The position numbers and the translations under genes were made by a program. Positions 7,122 through 16,075 of a stretch of DNA of 35,523 nt are shown piece by piece. Under the pieces are notes generated by a model. That model was not told the origin of the DNA, did no database searches, and was given only the letters and a program-made list of their open reading frames with translations. The first letter of the stretch is position 1; every line of letters starts with the position of its first letter. This stretch comes from Clostridia bacterium DTU022 (GTDB lineage: Bacteria > Bacillota > Dethiobacteria > DTU022): positions 70,993-106,515 of the forward strand of contig LFRQ01000104.1 in assembly GCA_001512835.1 (NCBI GenBank). Direction: 5' to 3'.

Positions 7122-9782
7122 GTGCTTTCCCAGTGGACTACCTTAACCGGCGAGGAGGTCTGCCGGCAGCTGGGAGCCAGTCCGAGCAAGGGTCTATCTG
7201 CCGGGGAAGTGGAGAGGCGACGGAGCCGCTGGGGGCCGAATCTCCTGGCCACCGCCGGCCGTCCCTCTCTGCTTTCTCTTTTTCTGAACCAGTTCAAGGA
7301 CTTTATGGTCCTGGTTCTCCTGGGGGCGACCCTGATTTCCGGGCTGCTGGGCGAGTTCTCGGATGCCTTGACCATCCTGATTATTGTGATCTTGAATGCG
7401 GTGTTGGGAGTAATCCAGGAGTACCGGGCGGAGCGTTCCCTGGAAGCCCTGAAGAAGATGGCCGCCCCCCGGGCCACGGTTTTGCGGGAGGGACGGATCG
7501 CTACCATCCCCGCGGAAGAGGTTGTCCCTGGGGAGATTGTCCTGGTGGAGGCGGGGGATCGGGTCTGCGCCGACCTGCGGCTGCTTTCCGCCCAGTCCCT
7601 GGCGGTAAACGAAGCCCCCTTGACGGGAGAATCGGTGGCCGTGGAGAAGATGGCCGCTCCCCTGCCGGGAGGGGTGGAGAATCCGGGAGACGCCCTGAAC
7701 ATGCTGTTCAGCGGCACCATTGTCGTTTCCGGGCGCGGCCGGGGGGTGGCGGTGGCCACGGGGATGGAGACCCAGATGGGTCAGATTGCCCACCTCATTG
7801 CCGGCGCCGAACAAACGGCCACCCCCCTCCAGCAGAGGCTCTCCCGCCTGGGAGCCGTCCTGGTGGGGGCCTGCCTGGCCGTCTGCGCCCTGGTGGCCGG
7901 GCTGGGCATCTACCGGGGCTTGCCCCCCTACCAGATGTTCATGGCCGGAGTCACCCTGGCCGTGGCGGCCATCCCCGAGGGCCTCCCGGCCATTGTAACC
8001 ATCTCCCTGGCCCTGGGGGTTCAGCGAATGGCCCGGAGGCGGGCCATCGTCCGGCGCCTGCCGGCGGTGGAGACCCTGGGGTCCGCCTCGGTGATCTGCT
8101 CGGACAAGACGGGCACCCTGACGGAAAACCGGATGGTGCTCCGGCAGATCCAGGCCGGCGGCCGGGTCTACCGCCGGGAGGGGGAGGCTTTCCAGGTCCA
8201 GGGGAGCAGGGGGTGGTCCGCCGTCTCTCCCGCCCGGGATCGGACCCTGCAGCTGGCGCTGCTGATCGGCGCCTGCTGCAACAACGCCAGTTCCCAGGGG
8301 AAGGGGTACCGGGGAGACCCCACGGAGGTGGCGCTGCTGGAGGCGGCGGAGCGGGCCGGACTAAGGATAAAGCGGGAGAAGAGGGAGCGGGAGCTAGCCT
8401 TTACCCCGGAGCGGAAGATGATGAGCGTGATCTGGAGAGATGGCTCCCGCCGCCTGATGTTGAAGGGGGCTCCCGAGATCGTCTTGGAGCGCTGCCGCTA
8501 TGTTTGGTCCGGGGACCGGGCCGTCTTGCTGGACCGGGAGGGGCGCCGGGAGCTGGCCGGCCAGATCGAAAAGATGGCCGCCCTCTCCTGGCGCAGCCTG
8601 GCCGTGGCCATGCGGGAGCTCCCGCCGCGCCGGGGCAGGGAAGGGGAAGCTCCCGAAGAACTGGAGCGGGACCTGGTCTGGGTGGGCCTGATGGGTCTCG
8701 AGGATCCCCCCCGCCCGGAGGTGCTTCCTGCCATCCGCCTCTGCCGCCAGGCGGGAATCCGCGTGATCATGATCACCGGGGATCATCGCAGCACCGCCGT
8801 GGCCATTGCCCGGCGCCTGGAGATTGTGAACCGCCGGGGACGGGTCCTCACCGGGGCGGAGCTGGCGGCCATGGATGACCGGGAGCTGGCCCGGGCGGTG
8901 AGGGAGACCCAGGTCTTTGCTCGGGTCAACCCGGGGGACAAACTGCGCATCGTTCGCGCTTTCAAGAAGCAGGGCTGCGTGGTGGCCATGACCGGGGACG
9001 GGGTCAACGACGCCCCCGCCGTCAAGGAAGCCGATATCGGGATTGCCATGGGGCGGACGGGCACCGATGTGACCCGGGAGGCGGCGGCCCTGGTGCTGGC
9101 CGATGACAACTTCAGCACCATTGTGGCGGCGGTGGAGGAGGGGCGGAATATCTACAATAACATTCGCAAGTTTATCCGCTTCCTTCTGGGCTGCAACATC
9201 GGCGAGATCTTGACCATGGTGGCGGCCGTAGGCCTGGGACTTCCTCTCCCCTTGCGGCCCATCCAGATTTTGTGGATAAACCTGGTTACCGACGGGCTGC
9301 CGGCCCTGGCCCTGGGCAATGACCCCCCCCAGGAGGAGTTGATGCAGGAACCGCCCCGGGAGCGCCGGGAGGGAGTGTTTAGCAGAGGTCTGTGGAGGAA
9401 GCTGCTAACCCGGGGAGTATTAATCGGCGCGGTCACCATCCTGGTTTTCTACCGGGCCTTGCTGGCGGGAATGGAGTTGGCCCGGGCCCAGAGCATGGCC
9501 CTGGCCACCTTGATCCTGGCCCAGCTGGTGTACGTTTTCGACTGCCGCAGCGAGGAGAAGCCTCTCTGGCTCGCCAAAAGGAGGCCCAACTGGCTGCTGA
9601 ATGCCGCCGTAGCCTCGTCGCTGCTGCTCATGGTCCTGGTGGTGCAAAATCCTACCCTGGCAAGAATTTTTTGCACCGTTCCCCTCTCCTGGGGAGAGTG
9701 GGCGGCGGTGGCCGGGGCGGGCCTGGTGCCGAGCCTTCTGGATGGAATTGGCTATTTGCTGAAAAGGGCCATTAAAAGCTGA
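7122..9782 (+). CDS. Calcium-transporting P-type ATPase (type II, SERCA/PMCA-like)
   Basis: Pumps Ca2+ out of the cytoplasm using ATP. 886 residues: N-terminal cation ATPase domain, actuator domain with L-T-G-E-S, phosphorylation site D-K-T-G-T-L-T (Asp ~328), a nucleotide-binding domain, hinge T-G-D-G-V-N-D-A-P, and ten predicted membrane segments. Ca2+ ligands known from SERCA are preserved: P-E-G-L in M4 (Glu ~286), N and E in C-N-I-G-E-I-L of M5 (~692, 695), and N-L-V-T-D-G in M6 (~720-724). This favours calcium over Na+/K+ or Mg2+. GTG start with GGAGG at 7111-7115. It may be cotranscribed with hbd, 69 bases upstream. Confidence 0.92.
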   Translation: MLSQWTTLTGEEVCRQLGASPSKGLSAGEVERRRSRWGPNLLATAGRPSLLSLFLNQFKDFMVLVLLGATLISGLLGEFSDALTILIIVILNAVLGVIQEYRAERSLEALKKMAAPRATVLREGRIATIPAEEVVPGEIVLVEAGDRVCADLRLLSAQSLAVNEAPLTGESVAVEKMAAPLPGGVENPGDALNMLFSGTIVVSGRGRGVAVATGMETQMGQIAHLIAGAEQTATPLQQRLSRLGAVLVGACLAVCALVAGLGIYRGLPPYQMFMAGVTLAVAAIPEGLPAIVTISLALGVQRMARRRAIVRRLPAVETLGSASVICSDKTGTLTENRMVLRQIQAGGRVYRREGEAFQVQGSRGWSAVSPARDRTLQLALLIGACCNNASSQGKGYRGDPTEVALLEAAERAGLRIKREKRERELAFTPERKMMSVIWRDGSRRLMLKGAPEIVLERCRYVWSGDRAVLLDREGRRELAGQIEKMAALSWRSLAVAMRELPPRRGREGEAPEELERDLVWVGLMGLEDPPRPEVLPAIRLCRQAGIRVIMITGDHRSTAVAIARRLEIVNRRGRVLTGAELAAMDDRELARAVRETQVFARVNPGDKLRIVRAFKKQGCVVAMTGDGVNDAPAVKEADIGIAMGRTGTDVTREAAALVLADDNFSTIVAAVEEGRNIYNNIRKFIRFLLGCNIGEILTMVAAVGLGLPLPLRPIQILWINLVTDGLPALALGNDPPQEELMQEPPRERREGVFSRGLWRKLLTRGVLIGAVTILVFYRALLAGMELARAQSMALATLILAQLVYVFDCRSEEKPLWLAKRRPNWLLNAAVASSLLLMVLVVQNPTLARIFCTVPLSWGEWAAVAGAGLVPSLLDGIGYLLKRAIKS

Positions 9783-9817
9783 TGGCGGGCTCCAGGAGCA
9801 GGATATGGTAATTTTCC

Positions 9818-9846
9818 TTGAGATTGGCCCATTTTAATGATAATAT
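9818..9846 (+). promoter_or_regulatory. Sigma-A promoter for the yicC-remA-gmk-rpoZ-coaBC operon
   Basis: TTGAGA (9818-9823), a 17-base spacer and TAATAT (9841-9846), an optimal arrangement. It lies in a 109-base A+T-rich gap between the ATPase gene and yicC, with a predicted transcript start near 9853. Confidence 0.65.
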
Positions 9847-9891
9847 TAAAAGAAGATGGCAATTGGACCATGAAAAGAGGATTTTGCCTTG

Positions 9892-10767
9892 ATGCGCAGT
9901 ATGACCGGTTACGGCCGGGGGAGCAGCGCCGGCGACTACCGCTGTCAATTTGTGGTGGAGATCCGGGCCGTTAACCATCGCTACGCCGACTTTTTAATCC
10001 GTCTCCCTCGGGAACTCTATTTCCTGGAGGAGAAGGTGCGCCGGCTGCTCGCCCGGGAGATTAAGCGGGGCCGCCTGGAAGTGGGGATTGCCATGAAAAC
10101 CACGGCGGCCGGCCTCTTCACCGTAGAGGTGAACCGCCCTCTGGCGGAGGCCTACTACCGTTCCCTGGAGGAGCTGGCCCGGCTTTTTTCCCTGCCGGCA
10201 AGCATCCCCCTGGAATTTCTGGGCGGGCTGCCCGACGTTCTCAGCGTGCAAGGGGAGATGCCCTCCGAGGAGGAGGTCTGGCCGCCCTTGCAGGAGGCGC
10301 TGGAAGAGGCTTTAGAGCAGCTAATCCGGCGTCGGGAGGAGGAGGGGAAGAACCTGGCCGCCGATTTGGACGAGCGCTGCCGGGCCATCTCCGCCGCGGT
10401 CCGGTTGATCGCCGAGCGGGCCCCCGCCATCCAGGAGGAACATCGTCGCCGCCTGGAACAGAAGTTCAAGGAGATGCTGACGGGCCAGCTGGAAGAGAAC
10501 CGCCTGCTCATGGAAGCCGCCCTCCTGGCGGAAAGGATGGACATCAATGAGGAACTGGTCCGGCTGCAGAGCCACCTGGAAGCCTTTATTCAAACCATGT
10601 CCGGGCCCGGGCCCTGGGGGCGCCGGCTGGATTTTATCGCCCAGGAGATGTTCCGGGAGATCAATACGGTGGGCTCCAAGTCCGCCGATTACTGGTTAAC
10701 CAGCCAGGTCATCGCCATTAAATCTGAGCTGGATAAGATGAGGGAACAGATCCAGAATATCGAGTAA
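9892..10767 (+). CDS. yicC: YicC/YloC family endoribonuclease
   Basis: About 291 residues starting with the family hallmark M-R-S-M-T-G-Y-G-R. YicC-like proteins are reported to be RNases acting on RNA turnover, and B. subtilis YloC sits in this same cluster. The N-terminal domain contains the conserved E-I-R-A-V-N-H-R-Y segment, and the C-terminal ~100 residues form the DUF1732 region (E-E-L-V-R-L-Q-S-H, then [17 protein letters not shown]). The ATG at 9892 is preferred over the TTG one codon upstream because the family begins at M-R-S-M-T. First gene of the operon; remA follows after 19 bases. Confidence 0.92.
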   Translation: MRSMTGYGRGSSAGDYRCQFVVEIRAVNHRYADFLIRLPRELYFLEEKVRRLLAREIKRGRLEVGIAMKTTAAGLFTVEVNRPLAEAYYRSLEELARLFSLPASIPLEFLGGLPDVLSVQGEMPSEEEVWPPLQEALEEALEQLIRRREEEGKNLAADLDERCRAISAAVRLIAERAPAIQEEHRRRLEQKFKEMLTGQLEENRLLMEAALLAERMDINEELVRLQSHLEAFIQTMSGPGPWGRRLDFIAQEMFREINTVGSKSADYWLTSQVIAIKSELDKMREQIQNIE

Positions 10768-10786
10768 GGAGGTCAGGGAGGCAGGG

Positions 10787-11056
10787 ATGGATATTAAATT
10801 AATTAACATCGGCTTTGGGAATATCGTTTCCGCCGGCCGGATTATTGCCATCGTCAGCCCTGATTCCGCTCCCATCAAACGGGTCATCAGCGAAGCCAGG
10901 GACCGGGGTATGCTTATCGATGCCACCTATGGACGGCGGACCAGGTCGGTCATCGTGGCCGACAGCGGACACGTCATCTTGTCGGCAGTGCAGCCGGAGA
11001 CGGTGAAGCACCGCCTGCAGAACCGGGAGACGGTAATTAACGAAGAAGGAGAGTAG
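10787..11056 (+). CDS. remA: Extracellular matrix regulator RemA (DUF370)
   Basis: An 89-residue DNA-binding protein which in B. subtilis activates biofilm matrix and osmoprotection genes. The full family pattern is present: N-I-G-F-G-N at the N-terminus, then S-P-D-S-A-P-I-K-R and [12 protein letters not shown]. The ATG follows AAGGAGG. Its position between yicC and gmk is the standard Firmicutes arrangement. Confidence 0.95.
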   Translation: MDIKLINIGFGNIVSAGRIIAIVSPDSAPIKRVISEARDRGMLIDATYGRRTRSVIVADSGHVILSAVQPETVKHRLQNRETVINEEGE

Positions 11057-11068
11057 CGGGAGATATAT

Positions 11069-11671
11069 ATGGCCAAGGGTCTATTGCTGGTCCTCTCCGG
11101 CCCCTCGGGGGTAGGCAAGGGCACCGTTTGCCAGCATCTGCTAAAAATGCGTCCAGACCTGGTGATCTCCGTTTCCCTGACTACCCGGCACCCCCGCCCG
11201 GGGGAAGTGGACGGCTGCGACTATTATTTCACTACCCCCGAACATTTTAGAAAGCTCATCCACGAGGAAGCCTTTCTGGAGTGGGCCAAGGTTCACGGCG
11301 AATATTACGGGACCTTGAAGGAGACTACCCTGGAGCAGCTGGAGCGGGGGCGGGATGTTCTCCTGGAGATCGATGTCCAGGGAGCGCTCCAGGTCCGCCG
11401 GCAGGTTCCCGACACCGTAATGATCTTCATGGTGCCCCCTAGCTGGGAGGCCCTGGTGGAGCGGATCTGCTGCCGGGGCACCGAGAGCGAGGAACAGATC
11501 CGGAGGCGCCTGGCGGAAGCGGAGAAGGAGATAGCCCTTTATACGGAGTATGACTACCTGATTGTCAACGACCGGCTGGAGGAGACGGCCGGCCTGATCA
11601 ATGCCGTGATCACCGCGGAAAAATGCAGAGTTAAACGGGGGGCTGCTCCCCCCTGCTGGGAGGCGAATTAG
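11069..11671 (+). CDS. gmk: Guanylate kinase
   Basis: Phosphorylates GMP to GDP with ATP. 200 residues, the usual size. The P-loop G-P-S-G-V-G-K-G-T is at residues ~10-18; the GMP-binding region contains S-L-T-T-R-H-P-R-P-G-E and D-Y-Y-F; and E-I-D-V-Q-G-A and the lid follow. GGGAG precedes the ATG. The stop codon abuts the rpoZ start, indicating translational coupling. Confidence 0.95.
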   Translation: MAKGLLLVLSGPSGVGKGTVCQHLLKMRPDLVISVSLTTRHPRPGEVDGCDYYFTTPEHFRKLIHEEAFLEWAKVHGEYYGTLKETTLEQLERGRDVLLEIDVQGALQVRRQVPDTVMIFMVPPSWEALVERICCRGTESEEQIRRRLAEAEKEIALYTEYDYLIVNDRLEETAGLINAVITAEKCRVKRGAAPPCWEAN

Positions 11672-11878
11672 ATGATCTACCCGTCCATCGATGAACTGCT
11701 GGATAAAGTAGACAGCAAGTACACCCTGGTTATCGCTGCCGCCAAGCGCGGTCGCCAGCTGCGAGACGGCAGCCCGCCGCTGGTGGAATGCTCCTCGCGG
11801 AAAGAGGTTACCATCGCCTTGCACGAGATCAACAGCGGCAAGATTGCCTACGAGCGCACGAAAGACGGGATCAAATAG
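11672..11878 (+). CDS. rpoZ: RNA polymerase omega subunit
   Basis: 68 residues. Omega binds the beta-prime C-terminus and helps polymerase assembly. The N-terminus has the typical Y-P-S-I-D-E-L-L followed by S-K-Y-T-L-V-I-A-A-A-K-R-G-R-Q-L, with A-L-H-E-I-N-S-G-K-I further on. ATG immediately follows the gmk TAG; the ribosome binding site GGGAGGCG lies inside the end of gmk. coaBC starts 11 bases after the stop. Confidence 0.94.
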   Translation: MIYPSIDELLDKVDSKYTLVIAAAKRGRQLRDGSPPLVECSSRKEVTIALHEINSGKIAYERTKDGIK

Positions 11879-11889
11879 GAGGAGCACTT

Positions 11890-13107
11890 GTGAAGACCGT
11901 TATACTGGGCATAACAGGAGGGATCGCGGCGTACAAGGCGGCGGAGCTGGCCCGCCTTTTTGTCCGCAGCGGGGAGGAGGTCCAGGTGGTGATGACCCCT
12001 TCCGCCCAGCGCTTCATAACGCCGCTGACCCTGCAGACTATAACCGGCCGCCAGGTATTTACGGACCTTTTTGCCCCCTTGAGCGGGGAGCGGGTGCGCC
12101 ATGTGGAACTGGCCGAAGAGGCCCGGGTCCTGGTGGTCGCCCCGGCAACAGCCAATACCCTGGCCAAGATGGCCGCCGGGATCGCCGACAACCTTTTAAC
12201 CACCCTCTTCCTGGCCGTGCGCTGTCCGGTGGTGCTGGTTCCCTCCATGAATGAGAATATGTATGAGCACCCGGCGGTCCAGGAGAACCTGGAGCGCTTG
12301 CGGGCCCGGGGCTGCCGGATCATGACTCCCGACTGCGGCCGGCTGGCCTGCGGGGTTATCGGGCGGGGAAGAATGCCGGAGCCGGCGGAGATCTTCAATT
12401 ATGTCCGGGCCGTCCTGAGCCCCAAGGATTTTGCCGGAGTCCGGGCCCTGGTAACGGCGGGGCCGACCCGGGAGCACCTGGACCCCGTCCGCTTTATCAG
12501 CAACGCCTCCACGGGCCGGATGGGCTTTGCCGTGGCCCGGGCGCTGCAGGAGCGGGGAGCGGAGGTAATCCTGGTGACCGGGCCCACGGAACTGAAGCCT
12601 CCTCCCGGGGTTGCCGTCGTGGCCGTGGAGACGGCGGAGCAGATGTACCGGGCCGTCCTGGAACACTACTCCCGCTGCCGCCTGGTAGTTAAAACGGCGG
12701 CGGTGGCGGATTACCGGCCCGCGGATGCGGCCCCTCAGAAATTAAAGAAAAAGGAGTCTTCCTTGTCCCTGGAGCTGGTGGCCAACCCGGATATTTTGAA
12801 GGAGTTGGGCCGGCAGAAGGGCGACCGGGTGCTGGTGGGCTTTGCCGTGGAGACGGAGGCCCCCGTGGAGCATGCCCGCTTGAAATTAAAGGAGAAAAAT
12901 CTGGACCTGATTGTGGTCAACAATCCTTCCACGCCGGGGTGCGGCTTTGCCGTGGAAACCAATCAGGTCAAGTTGATCAACAGGCAGGGTGAGATGGAAG
13001 AGCTGCCCTTGATGGGGAAGGAGGAACTGGCCCACCGCCTCCTGGACCGGGTCGCCCCCTTGCTGAGGCCGGAAGAAGGAGAGGCTTCTTCTAAAGAAAG
13101 CGAGTGA
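11890..13107 (+). CDS. coaBC: Bifunctional phosphopantothenoylcysteine decarboxylase / synthetase
   Basis: Two consecutive steps of coenzyme A synthesis in one 405-residue protein. The N-terminal flavin-dependent CoaC domain (~1-185) shows G-I-T-G-G-I-A-A-Y-K, P-A-T-A-N-T, P-S-M-N-E-N-M and the catalytic-loop cysteine in L-A-C-G-V-I-G-R-G-R-M. The CoaB domain (~190-400) shows T-A-G-P-T-R-E-H-L-D-P-V-R, N-A-S-T-G-R-M-G and A-A-V-A-D-Y-R-P plus the K-L-K-K segment. GTG at 11890 follows AGGAGGAG; the longer upstream frame runs inside rpoZ and is rejected. Its 3' end overlaps the convergent SpoIIM-family gene by 17 bases. Confidence 0.95.
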   Translation: MKTVILGITGGIAAYKAAELARLFVRSGEEVQVVMTPSAQRFITPLTLQTITGRQVFTDLFAPLSGERVRHVELAEEARVLVVAPATANTLAKMAAGIADNLLTTLFLAVRCPVVLVPSMNENMYEHPAVQENLERLRARGCRIMTPDCGRLACGVIGRGRMPEPAEIFNYVRAVLSPKDFAGVRALVTAGPTREHLDPVRFISNASTGRMGFAVARALQERGAEVILVTGPTELKPPPGVAVVAVETAEQMYRAVLEHYSRCRLVVKTAAVADYRPADAAPQKLKKKESSLSLELVANPDILKELGRQKGDRVLVGFAVETEAPVEHARLKLKEKNLDLIVVNNPSTPGCGFAVETNQVKLINRQGEMEELPLMGKEELAHRLLDRVAPLLRPEEGEASSKESE

Positions 13108-13717
13108 TAAGCAGCGGGGTAATGGTCATCTCCACCAGGGCGGCCAGGGCCAGGAGGGAGACCACCAGCGGCAGGATGGAGATGGCTTCTTTCCAGATAT
13201 ACTTAAAGCTCTGGAAGCGGTTGAGCCCGGGCAGGGGGGAGGCCACACAGTGGTAGCCGAACTTGAGTCCCAGGGCTCCCGCCAGGAAGAAGGCCCCCAG
13301 TTCAAAGATCCCGTGGGGGAGAATCCCGAAGCAGATCAGCTTAAATAGATTGGTCCCTTCGGAGACAGCCGCGGCCGCGGTAGCGCCCACCAGGGCCCCG
13401 TTTAGCGCGAGGGTAATCAGGGGCATAATTCCCAGCCCGGCCCCCAGCAGAAGCATCTGCACGGTGGACAAGAAATTGTTGATAAAGATAAAGGCCACCG
13501 CCGCCGGGGCGGGCAGGTTCACTATAAAGTTCACCAGCTTCTGCAGTTGGTCCATCTGCAGGCCGGCCTCTCCCGCCAGCAAGTCGGCAAGCCCGCCGGT
13601 TCCGGGGAACCGGTAGTAGAAGAAGACCCCGCTGGCGATAAATAGGGCCGCGGCCATAAACAGCCAGCTTCGGTTCCGGTGAATCACTTCTTTTACCGAG
13701 TGACCGGCAAAAAACAA
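13091..13717 (-). CDS. SpoIIM-family (DUF95) membrane protein
   Basis: A 208-residue integral membrane protein with about five hydrophobic segments. The DUF95/SpoIIM hallmark G-I-L-P-H-G-I-F-E-L-G-A-F-F-L-A-G lies in the second half. In B. subtilis SpoIIM works with SpoIID and SpoIIP in forespore engulfment, but the family also includes non-sporulation paralogues. Location here, convergent with coaBC and divergent from priA, does not prove it is the engulfment protein. TTG start at 13717 preceded by a G-rich site (GGGGGTGG). No room for a dedicated terminator between it and coaBC. Confidence 0.8.
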   Translation of the reverse strand: MFFAGHSVKEVIHRNRSWLFMAAALFIASGVFFYYRFPGTGGLADLLAGEAGLQMDQLQKLVNFIVNLPAPAAVAFIFINNFLSTVQMLLLGAGLGIMPLITLALNGALVGATAAAAVSEGTNLFKLICFGILPHGIFELGAFFLAGALGLKFGYHCVASPLPGLNRFQSFKYIWKEAISILPLVVSLLALAALVEMTITPLLITRFL

Positions 13718-13817
13718 GCCTCTCCACCCCCTTGGCTCCTATTGTATCAAATAACGGTACAAATATAAAGTTGGCAAATCGCCGGGCCAGATACTAAAAA
13801 TCTGAATTTTCTGCCAA

Positions 13818-13844
13818 GTTGACAAAGTTGACGTGCCAGGCACC
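13818..13844. repeat. GTGCCAGGCAC repeat element, copy A
   Basis: GTTGACAAAGTTGAC joined to the 11-bp palindrome GTGCCAGGCAC (13833-13843). The reverse complement of this unit matches the element at 32078-32140 apart from the palindrome's central base. It sits in the intergenic gap directly before the priA ribosome binding site. It resembles REP-like palindromes known in clostridial genomes; that link is from memory. Confidence 0.7.
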
Positions 13845-13858
13845 GGAGGGGAGAAAAG

Positions 13859-16054
13859 TTGGAGTATGCCGAAGTTTTAATCGACCAGGTAACAGATGCG
13901 CTGGATCGCCCTTTTCACTACCATATTCCTCCGGAGCTGCAGGGGAAGGTTAAGCCGGGATGCCTGGTGAAGGTGCCCTTCGGGGCGCGCCGCTGCCAGG
14001 GCTACGTGCTGCGGCTGCTGCGGGAGCCGGATATCCAGGAGGCCAAGGAGATTATGGCGCTGGCGGCCCCGGAGCCCCTGCTGCAGAAGGAGCAGCTGGC
14101 CCTGATCTCCTGGCTGGCCCACCGCTACTACTGCCGCCGCATCGAGGCGGTGCACGCCCTTCTCCCCGCCGGCTACCGCCGGGGGAAGACAGGAGGCCCC
14201 CGCAGGAAGCGGCTGGTCAGGGCCGTCCCCGGGGCGGCGGAAGCGGATCTCTCCAGGGCCCCGGCCCAGCAAAGGCTGCTGCGGGTGCTGCTGGAGAGAG
14301 GGCCCCTCCCCCCGGCGGAAGCCCTGAAGGCTGCCGGGGCCCCCGGTTCCGCCCTGAAGGCCTTGCAGAAAAAAGGGCTGCTCTCTTTGGAGGAGCTTCT
14401 CCCGGAAGCGGAGAGCCTTCCGCCGGAGGAGCCTCCGGTGCTGCAGGAGGAGCAGCAGGCGGCGTACAAGGAAATCCGGGCCGCCCTGGCGGAATCCGCT
14501 CCCCGGAAGTTTCTGCTCCACGGCATTACGGGCAGCGGGAAGACGGAGGTATACCTGCGCCTAATCCGGGACTGCCTGGAGCAGGGGAAGGGAGCTATCC
14601 TCCTGGTCCCGGAGATTGCCCTTACCCCCCAGATGATCGAGCATTTCCAGCGGCGCTTTCCCGGGAAGGTGGCCCTGCTCCACAGCGCTCTTTCCCCCGG
14701 GGAGAAGGTGGAAGCCTGGAACCGGATCCGGGAGGGACGCGCCCCGGTGGTCCTGGGGCCTCGCTCCGCCGTTTTTGCGCCCCTGGAGAAGCTGGGTTTA
14801 ATTATCCTCGATGAAGAGCACGAGAACAGCTACAAGCAGGAGGAGGCGCCCCGCTACCATGCCCGGGAGGTGGCCTGGTGGAGAACGCGCTATCACCGGG
14901 GCGTCCTGGTCCTGGGCAGCGCCACCCCCTCCCTGGAGAGCTACTACGAGGGGCTGCAGGGCCGCTCCGCCATCCTGACCATGAGCTCCCGGGTGACCCC
15001 CGGGGATCTGCCCCCGGTGGAGATCGTGGATATGCGCCGGGAGCTGAAGGAGGGGCACCGGCTCATCTTCAGCCGAAGGCTCCTGGAGGCCATGGAGCAG
15101 GTCCTGGGGCGGGGGGAGCAGGTGCTGCTCTTTTTAAACCGGCGCGGCTTCGCCAGTTTTGTCCTTTGCCGGGAATGCGGCTACGTGGCCCGCTGCCCCC
15201 GCTGCGCCGTCTCCCTGACCCTGCACCTGGAGGGGGAGGGGATGATCTGCCACTACTGTTCCTACCGGGCAGAGGTGCCCCGGACCTGCCCCGGCTGCGG
15301 GGGAGTCCAGATTCGCTATTTCGGGGCCGGGACGGAACGGGTGGAGAAGGAGGTAAGAAAACTTTTCCCCGGGGAGCCGCTGGTCCGCATGGACAGCGAT
15401 ACCACGACTCGCCGCGGCTCCCACCAACAGCTCTACCGCCGCTTCCGGGCCGGCGAGGCCCGCATTCTTATCGGCACCCAGATGATCGCCAAGGGCTTCA
15501 ACTTTCCCGGGGTGACCCTGGTAGGGGTGATCACCGCCGACACCGCTTTGAACCTTCCCGACTTCCGGGCCGGGGAGCGGACCTTCCAACTGCTGACCCA
15601 GGTATCCGGACGGGCCGGCCGGGGGCCCAGGGAGGGGCGGGTGATCATCCAGACCTACCACCCCCGGCACTACAGCATTCTGGCCGCCGCGGAGCATGAC
15701 TACCTGGCTTTCTCCCAACAGGAGCTGCAGCGGCGCCGGGAGCTCTCCTACCCGCCCTTTACGGACCTGATCCGCTTTCTCTTCATCGGGGAAGAGGAGG
15801 AGCCCCTCTGGGCGGAGGCGGAGGAATTTGCCCGCCTCCTGGAGAGCTACCGGGAGTACGGGGAGATCCTGGGTCCCGCCCCGGCGCCCCTGTTTAAGCT
15901 GAAAAACTACTTCCGCATTCAAATCATCCTGAAGGGGGAGCGACTGGCGGCCCTGGCCCCCTCTCTCCGGAGGGCGGTCCTGGCCTTCCGCAGCCGGAAG
16001 CCCCCCCTGCGCTGCCGCTTGTCGGTGGATTTTAATCCCCAGATGGTGTTATAA
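13859..16054 (+). CDS. priA: Primosomal replication protein N' (PriA helicase)
   Basis: A 3'-5' DNA helicase that restarts stalled forks and loads the replicative helicase. 731 residues: N-terminal DNA-binding domain (~1-105), winged-helix region, helicase core with Walker A G-I-T-G-S-G-K-T, D-E-E-H box, and motifs V/VI (G-T-Q-M-I-A-K-G-F-N-F, Q-V-S-G-R-A-G-R). A PriA-specific zinc region has eight cysteines in four C-x2-C pairs (C-R-E-C, C-P-R-C, C-H-Y-C, C-P-G-C). TTG at 13859 follows GGAGGGGAG, which begins immediately after repeat copy A. Confidence 0.95.
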   Translation: MEYAEVLIDQVTDALDRPFHYHIPPELQGKVKPGCLVKVPFGARRCQGYVLRLLREPDIQEAKEIMALAAPEPLLQKEQLALISWLAHRYYCRRIEAVHALLPAGYRRGKTGGPRRKRLVRAVPGAAEADLSRAPAQQRLLRVLLERGPLPPAEALKAAGAPGSALKALQKKGLLSLEELLPEAESLPPEEPPVLQEEQQAAYKEIRAALAESAPRKFLLHGITGSGKTEVYLRLIRDCLEQGKGAILLVPEIALTPQMIEHFQRRFPGKVALLHSALSPGEKVEAWNRIREGRAPVVLGPRSAVFAPLEKLGLIILDEEHENSYKQEEAPRYHAREVAWWRTRYHRGVLVLGSATPSLESYYEGLQGRSAILTMSSRVTPGDLPPVEIVDMRRELKEGHRLIFSRRLLEAMEQVLGRGEQVLLFLNRRGFASFVLCRECGYVARCPRCAVSLTLHLEGEGMICHYCSYRAEVPRTCPGCGGVQIRYFGAGTERVEKEVRKLFPGEPLVRMDSDTTTRRGSHQQLYRRFRAGEARILIGTQMIAKGFNFPGVTLVGVITADTALNLPDFRAGERTFQLLTQVSGRAGRGPREGRVIIQTYHPRHYSILAAAEHDYLAFSQQELQRRRELSYPPFTDLIRFLFIGEEEEPLWAEAEEFARLLESYREYGEILGPAPAPLFKLKNYFRIQIILKGERLAALAPSLRRAVLAFRSRKPPLRCRLSVDFNPQMVL

Positions 16055-16055
16055 T
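16047..16055 (+). promoter_or_regulatory. Possible extended -10 before def
   Basis: TGT followed by a perfect TATAAT (16050-16055) over the priA stop codon, 21 bases before the def start. No convincing -35 hexamer, so this is at most a weak internal promoter. Confidence 0.3.
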
Positions 16056-16075
16056 GGGCCTGGAGGTGTTGGCCT

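Noticed and set aside
7133-8878. 581-codon open frame overlapping the Ca2+ ATPase gene.
   Set aside because: Gly/Pro/Arg-rich shadow of a high-G+C gene; the other frame encodes a complete P-type ATPase.
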